Positions 35,981-40,862 of a stretch of 40,862 nt of DNA are shown piece by piece (the stretch's first letter is position 1; each line of letters starts with the position of its first letter). A program made the position numbers and the translations under genes. The notes under the pieces were generated by a model. It was not told the origin of the DNA, ran no database searches, and was given only the letters and a program-made list of their open reading frames with translations. Origin of the DNA: a virus; IMG/VR virus record IMGVR_UViG_3300027793_000137, positions 1 to 40,862 of that record; one strand, given 5' to 3'.

Positions 35981-38116
35981 ATGGACGTATTCGCACTGAC
36001 CATGCGGCTCAAGGAGGAAGGAGCCGGTCAAGTTCGCGCAGCGGTTGGCAAGATGCGCGAAAGCTTCAAGGCGGCAGCCAAAGACGCCAAAGTGCTCAAC
36101 AAGGCCACCTCTGACCTCTCCAGCCAGTTTAAGAATCTGGCAACCAGTTTGGCGGCAGTGGCCGGGGCGGGCGCGACCATGCGCGCCATGGACGCCTACG
36201 CGCAGATGACCAACCAGCTCAAGCTGGCCACCACCAGCACCGAAGAGTTTGAGGCCGCACAAAAAGCGGTCATTGGCATCGCGCAGCGCACCAATCAGCC
36301 GCTGGAGTCTGTGGCCGAGTTGTATGGCAAGGTCAGCCGCAGCGCGGGCGCACTCGGACTCTCACAAGATCAGGTCGCCAAGCTCACAGAAAACGTCAAC
36401 AAGGCGCTGCTCATCAATAAAACCGACGCCGGGGCAGCGGCGGGCGGCATGATTCAGTTGGCGCAAGCGTTGTCCAATGGCGTGGTGCGGGCGGAAGAGT
36501 TTAACAGCATCATGGAGTCCATGCCGCCGCTGATTCAGGCGATGGAGAAGGAGGCCGGATTGGTTCCCGGCACCTTGCGGAAGATGGCGGTGGAGGGGCG
36601 GCTGAGTTCAGAGGAGTTCGCCAAGGCTATGGTGAGCAACCGCCGCATCACGCAACAGTTCGCGGACTATGTGCCGACCGTGAGTCAGCAGTTGGTTGGC
36701 TTGCGGAACCAGTTTGTGCTGCTGGCGGGCAAGGTGGGTGAGGTCACCGGTTTTACCGAGACACTGAGCAAGGCGATTGGCTGGCTCAAGGACAACCTGC
36801 CAACCGTCACGGCTTTGGTCGGTGGTCTTGCCGCGATGTGGGTGACCTACAAGCTGGCCATTCTCGGTGCGGCTGCGGCAACGGCGTTGGTCTCTGGTGC
36901 GGAAACCCTCGCGTCCTTGTTCGCGCTGGCCAAAGCGGTCAAAAACGTCGGGGATGCGGTGGCCTTTGTCTCGCTGGCGACTGGTGGATGGGCCAAACTG
37001 CTCGGCCTAGTGCTGGCGCTTGGCGCAGGCTACACGGCATTCAACTACATCATGAACCGCCTTGACGGCGTGATGGGGTCGCTCAACACCAAAATCACTG
37101 AACAAGCCAACGGGTTGCGCTATCTGGCCAATGCCAACGCGTCCCTGCACGGTGTACTGGCTGAGACGGCCACCTTTACAAACAAGGCAGCGGAGAAGGC
37201 GAAGAGCTACATGGAGATGTTGACGGAGTTGGCTGGGCTGATGCCCATCACCACCAGTCAACAGGCGGCACTGACAGCGGAAGAAAAACGGCTGTCCTCT
37301 GAGCTGGCCAAGACCAATATCAACATGGCCACCCGCCTCAAGCTGGCGCAGCAGCTCAAGGCGGTGCAGGAGGCGCTCGGAAACGCAACCATCAAGTACA
37401 GCCTGAGTGAATCCGCCGCGCGGTTCAAGGCACAGGCGGGCACCTTTGGTGCGGGTCCACTCAAGCGCGGGTTTGAGGTGGCTCCGATTGACCCAGAACG
37501 GGTCAAGACGGCGGTGGGCGGAATCAAGCCGTCACTGGATGTGGCGCGGGCTGAGTTCAATCAACAGATGGAAAGTTTCGCCGCTGATCTGGACACCCAG
37601 CTTAAGAATACGTTGGTGGACGGTTTGGTCTCCGGCATTGAGTCCGCGATAGCCTCTGGGTCCATCAAGCAAGGATTTAAGGCGCTGGGCGCAACCATTC
37701 TGTCCGGTATCGGCAACATCCTGATTCAACTGGGGTCAGCCATGCTGCCGGTCAGTAAGCTGGTGGCCAAACTGTGGGCCAGCTTGGCAAGCCTTAACCC
37801 GGTGGCGATGGCCGCAGCGGCGGTTGGCATGATTGCTATTGGCGCAGCCATGCGCGGCGTTGCGGGCCGGATTGCAGGCGGTGGCATGGCGGGCGGTGGT
37901 GGCGGCAATGTGGGTGGCTTCAGTGCCCCGGCTTTGGCGTCAAGCGGAGCCATGACCTTGCCGACCCAGTTTTATGGGCCGACTGCCGCAGGCGCAGCCA
38001 ATACCATCGAACGGGTCAACCCGGTCAACGTCACCATTATTGGCCCGAATGACCCTGCCGCGCAGCGGCAGATGCAGGAACTACTGCGGAACGCCAACCG
38101 GCGAGGGAGTGCCTGA
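35981..38116 (+). CDS. Tape measure protein
   Basis: A 711-residue protein that sets tail length and is threaded through the tube. The N-terminal third matches the conserved tape measure domain: EFEAAQKAVIGIAQRTNQPL, ESVAELYGKVSRSAGALGLS, GGMIQLAQALSNGVVRAEEF and ESMPPLIQAMEKEAG with LRKMAVEGRLSSEEF. Hydrophobic segments lie at about 265-320 and 565-635. At roughly 0.15 nm per residue the tail would be about 105 nm, which is inference. Its stop overlaps the next ATG. Confidence 0.92.
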   Translation: MDVFALTMRLKEEGAGQVRAAVGKMRESFKAAAKDAKVLNKATSDLSSQFKNLATSLAAVAGAGATMRAMDAYAQMTNQLKLATTSTEEFEAAQKAVIGIAQRTNQPLESVAELYGKVSRSAGALGLSQDQVAKLTENVNKALLINKTDAGAAAGGMIQLAQALSNGVVRAEEFNSIMESMPPLIQAMEKEAGLVPGTLRKMAVEGRLSSEEFAKAMVSNRRITQQFADYVPTVSQQLVGLRNQFVLLAGKVGEVTGFTETLSKAIGWLKDNLPTVTALVGGLAAMWVTYKLAILGAAAATALVSGAETLASLFALAKAVKNVGDAVAFVSLATGGWAKLLGLVLALGAGYTAFNYIMNRLDGVMGSLNTKITEQANGLRYLANANASLHGVLAETATFTNKAAEKAKSYMEMLTELAGLMPITTSQQAALTAEEKRLSSELAKTNINMATRLKLAQQLKAVQEALGNATIKYSLSESAARFKAQAGTFGAGPLKRGFEVAPIDPERVKTAVGGIKPSLDVARAEFNQQMESFAADLDTQLKNTLVDGLVSGIESAIASGSIKQGFKALGATILSGIGNILIQLGSAMLPVSKLVAKLWASLASLNPVAMAAAAVGMIAIGAAMRGVAGRIAGGGMAGGGGGNVGGFSAPALASSGAMTLPTQFYGPTAAGAANTIERVNPVNVTIIGPNDPAAQRQMQELLRNANRRGSA

Positions 38117-38550
38117 TGGCCAGCATCAGCTTTAACGACGGGGCAAGCGCCACACTGGACAACGGGCTGACCACGACCGCAGGCGGCGTCGGTTCGCGCT
38201 TTGCCAACTGGACACCGTTTACGCGCCGGGTCGGTGAGCGGGCAGTCACGCTGGCAACTGGCGCGTCTTATGCCTTTACGTTCCGCATCGACTATGGGGC
38301 CACCTTTGAGATTCGGGAGATCCCGAACACCTCGCAATCAACCGCGATGCGGTTAGTGCGGCATCTGCAAGGTGGTGGCACCTGCACGGTGACCACCGAT
38401 GATGCGGCTTCGCGCGTGTACACAACCTGCGCTATTGATCCGCAAGGGGATGTCACGCTTGATTTTCAGGACCCGACGTTTCTGACCTACACGCTCAAGC
38501 TATCCCTCATCAATCTGGGTGGGGCGGATATGCTGTGCGTTTACTCTTGA
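38116..38550 (+). CDS. Minor / distal tail protein
   Basis: A 144-residue beta-rich protein between tape measure and tail-tip genes, the usual place of distal tail or tip adaptor proteins. Notable parts are TPFTRRVGERAVTLATGASY, FEIREIPNTSQSTAMRLVRH and a final LKLSLINLGGADML. ATG 38116 overlaps the tape measure stop. Assignment rests on position. Confidence 0.62.
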   Translation: MASISFNDGASATLDNGLTTTAGGVGSRFANWTPFTRRVGERAVTLATGASYAFTFRIDYGATFEIREIPNTSQSTAMRLVRHLQGGGTCTVTTDDAASRVYTTCAIDPQGDVTLDFQDPTFLTYTLKLSLINLGGADMLCVYS

Positions 38551-38564
38551 GATAGAGGCCCGTC

Positions 38565-40862
38565 ATGCCGCAGACCGTTGCCTATCGCCTGACGATCCGC
38601 AACGCCTCCACAGTGGCCAACCCAAACGGCACAGCGGACGAGCTGGTGCTAACGTCTCAGCCGTTGGGGGCCAACCCATACATTGCGGCGGCTCCGAGCG
38701 GTGATGGGGCCGAGGTTGATCCGCTGACGGGCTCTGTGCGGACGGGCTCCTACACGGTGGAAGTCGTTGATGCCAACACCGGCACTGACGCCACCGGCAC
38801 CATCCGGGTCCTCACCAACAAGCTAGAGGACGCCACCTTCCGCCAGCAGTTGCTGTCCCGGCGGGCCTATCTGGACATTGTGCGCGCCGGGGTCACTAGC
38901 CCGCTCGCGGTCGGCTACATCACCAGCATTCGGCTCATCAGCCCGATGCGGTATGCTATCAGCATTGGCGACACGCGCCGGGTCGAACGCACCCAAACCA
39001 TTTTCCAAGGGGCCAGTCTCGGCGCGTATAACATCCGGGGCTGTTTCACTGGGGGACCGGTCACCGCTGACTTTGGCACCATCCTCGCGCGCGGCGGCTG
39101 GAAGTATCAGGTGTTTGTCAGCGGGTCTGATGTTGAGCTGCGGTTCGTGGAAGGCTATGAGCCTGCCATGGGCGCGCCATTGGTCAAAGATTGGCGCAAG
39201 GTGGCGCGGGCAGACATTCCTGAGCTGCTGCAAACTTACACCCAGCCCAACCCCTACGCGCTCGCACTTGGGCCGGGTAACCCCAGCAGCTCACAGTACG
39301 TCACCAGCTTTACCACGCCTGTCTTTGATTCAGTCAGCAATGACTGGGTGGTTGGCGGCGGGGTGCAGGCCATCATCAACGGCACGGCGGTGCGCGCGCT
39401 GGTGTGCGGCTACAGCGAAACTCCGTACACTGAGAGTGCCGGGGTTTCACAGGTGTTTCTGTATTGGCCGGGGTGCCCGTACAGCACCGGTCAGACTGTC
39501 TATTGCTCACTCACGACGGTAGACATTAACGACAAGTGCCCGCTTTATTTGGACGCGCATCCGGTTGATCTGGTGACAGCCATTTGGACCAACGCGCGGG
39601 TGGCGTATGACTCCAGCGCGGCATGGATTCAGACGATTAAAGACCTGATTGGGCCAAATGTCCGGCTGGCGTGCCGATTCCCGCAGGCTCCGGTCATGGA
39701 TGAGTTTCTGGAGCAGGCCATTTTTGGCCCGTTTGGCATCAGCGCGCGCACGAACAGCCAAGGGTATCAGGAGCTGTTCCCGACCCGGATCACCACCAGT
39801 GCGGTGCCGTCGTTGCAGTTGACCGCAGCAGATATGCGGGGCGCGGACGAGGTGGTGTTTGATCTCGACGAGCAGACGGCCATCAGCGGGGTGCGCCTGA
39901 CACAGCAAGTGTTCGCGCCCCGGTACTATGCTCCCGGCACGACCGGGCAGGCCACCGCTGGCGGTGGCTCACAGGGCAGTGGCCCCATGGATGGGGTCAT
40001 GGTGACTGAGCAGACACAGACCGCGCAGTACCTTGACCCGAATCTTACCGTATTTAGTGGGCGGGTCATTGAGTACAAGATCCCGGGGATGATTCACAGT
40101 GCGGCAGACTTCATGCCGGACACCGGGGTGCAGCTTGATGCCATCGCGGTCGGGATGTTTGACCGGTTTGGGCGCGGGTGCCAAGCCGCCGAGGTGTCTG
40201 TCTTGGCTACCTCTCCGGTGGCTGCGGCAGCCCTTGGGGATGAGATATATTTTGCGGCTCCGCACTTTCCGAACAAGGGCTATCGCATTGGCGAGAGCAC
40301 GGTCGGGGACCGCATCATGCAAGTGGTGCGCCGGACAGAGACCCCGGCGGGTCCGGTATTCCGCCTGCTGGATTCTGGGCTGGCCGCGCAGCCGGTCGCG
40401 CCTGCTGCCACTATCAGTATCGCGCAAAACCCCAACGCCGCCAGCACGACCGCGCGCTTTACCATTACCAATGCCGCCGCGATTAATGCGACCGGGGTGT
40501 TGCAGGTCCGGGTGGAATATGCGACTGGGACCAGTACGCCGACCACGAACGGCAAAGACTTCACAGTCTATAACGCGGGTGAGGTGCCGACTGGCGCGGT
40601 AGACCTTCCGCCCGTGCTGACACCGGGTGTGAATGTCTATGTGCGCGCGCGCACCGAACAGGCGGGGCGGCGACCCTCCGCATGGACAGCGTGGGCCGGG
40701 GTGGCGCTGGCCAACATTCCGGTGATTAGCTCCCTCATCAGCAGTAACCTGCGGCAGACAGCGGTCACGTTGTCATGGACCAACAGCAGCACCAGCCTGC
40801 CACTGGCTGTGTTTGCCTATCAGGGCGGGTCTGCTCCGGCGAACTGGCAGCCCTACCGGGTC
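38565..40862 (+). CDS. Large tail-tip / central fibre protein, 5' part (3' end outside the window)
   Basis: ATG 38565 opens a frame that stays open to the last base (766 codons). It follows the distal tail stop by 14 bases. The first 296 residues are unique to this end (MPQTVAYRLTIRNASTVANP; RRAYLDIVRAGVTSPLAVGY), and an interior segment ADIPELLQTYTQPNPYALAL leads to the part shared with 1-1420. Those residues would bind the tail tip or tape measure complex; the rest, read from 1421-3907, carries FN3-like and duplicated domains. The codon frame matches across the overlap without indels. Confidence 0.8.
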   Translation, partial: MPQTVAYRLTIRNASTVANPNGTADELVLTSQPLGANPYIAAAPSGDGAEVDPLTGSVRTGSYTVEVVDANTGTDATGTIRVLTNKLEDATFRQQLLSRRAYLDIVRAGVTSPLAVGYITSIRLISPMRYAISIGDTRRVERTQTIFQGASLGAYNIRGCFTGGPVTADFGTILARGGWKYQVFVSGSDVELRFVEGYEPAMGAPLVKDWRKVARADIPELLQTYTQPNPYALALGPGNPSSSQYVTSFTTPVFDSVSNDWVVGGGVQAIINGTAVRALVCGYSETPYTESAGVSQVFLYWPGCPYSTGQTVYCSLTTVDINDKCPLYLDAHPVDLVTAIWTNARVAYDSSAAWIQTIKDLIGPNVRLACRFPQAPVMDEFLEQAIFGPFGISARTNSQGYQELFPTRITTSAVPSLQLTAADMRGADEVVFDLDEQTAISGVRLTQQVFAPRYYAPGTTGQATAGGGSQGSGPMDGVMVTEQTQTAQYLDPNLTVFSGRVIEYKIPGMIHSAADFMPDTGVQLDAIAVGMFDRFGRGCQAAEVSVLATSPVAAAALGDEIYFAAPHFPNKGYRIGESTVGDRIMQVVRRTETPAGPVFRLLDSGLAAQPVAPAATISIAQNPNAASTTARFTITNAAAINATGVLQVRVEYATGTSTPTTNGKDFTVYNAGEVPTGAVDLPPVLTPGVNVYVRARTEQAGRRPSAWTAWAGVALANIPVISSLISSNLRQTAVTLSWTNSSTSLPLAVFAYQGGSAPANWQPYRV
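39443..40862. repeat. Overlap copy B of the window ends
   Basis: This segment matches 1-1420 base for base with about 41 substitutions and no gaps, up to the last base of the window. If the two copies are alleles of one locus, the genome length is about 39,442 bp. Confidence 0.9.

Overview
This window is almost the whole genome of a tailed, siphovirus-like double-stranded DNA phage. Every gene I can support lies on the + strand, the DNA is visibly GC-rich, and the order is lysis, early genes, DNA metabolism, packaging, head, virion fibres, tail. I see no integrase, repressor, DNA polymerase, helicase or tRNA gene. The phage therefore looks virulent and dependent on the host for replication, with an Erf-type annealing protein as its own recombinase. 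The promoters are of sigma-70 type (TTGACA, 17 bp, CATTAT). The lytic enzyme resembles L-Ala-D-Glu peptidases of family M15. The host cannot be named from this sequence.

The two ends overlap. Bases 1-1420 match 39443-40862 without gaps at about 97% identity, and nearly all differences are synonymous. The simplest reading is a circular or circularly permuted genome of about 39.4 kb assembled from a mixed population. The big tail-tip gene is then cut in two, at 38565-40862 and 1-3907.

Layout. 1-4266: tail-tip protein and a small partner. 4284-5399: a GT-B glycosyltransferase. 5492-6577: lysis cassette (small membrane protein, M15 endopeptidase, holin-like protein). 6578-7251: a non-coding region with a promoter, a candidate ~135-nt three-hairpin RNA ending in an intrinsic terminator, a second promoter and a long structured leader. 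7252-11575: early block of small genes, most with a near-identical module made of a sigma-70 promoter whose -35 box often contains the preceding stop codon, a dyad or hairpin, and a conserved start-associated sequence. 11572-14564: tightly overlapping small genes including a VRR-NUC nuclease and an HTH protein. 14564-17340: a cassette of two ParB-like proteins around a PP-loop ATPase of the IbrA type. 17312-18971: terminase subunits. 19087-24881: portal-MuF fusion, protease, capsid, connectors. 25195-33725: a block of virion fibre and repeat proteins placed between the head and tail modules. 33722-38550: tail completion, terminator, tube, two chaperone frames joined by a GGGAAAA slippery site, tape measure and a distal tail protein.

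The most interesting parts are the modular early regulation (which recalls the start-associated sequences of cluster K mycobacteriophages), the small RNA candidate, and the ParB/IbrA/IbrB cassette. The last may be a phage nucleic-acid modification or anti-defence system.
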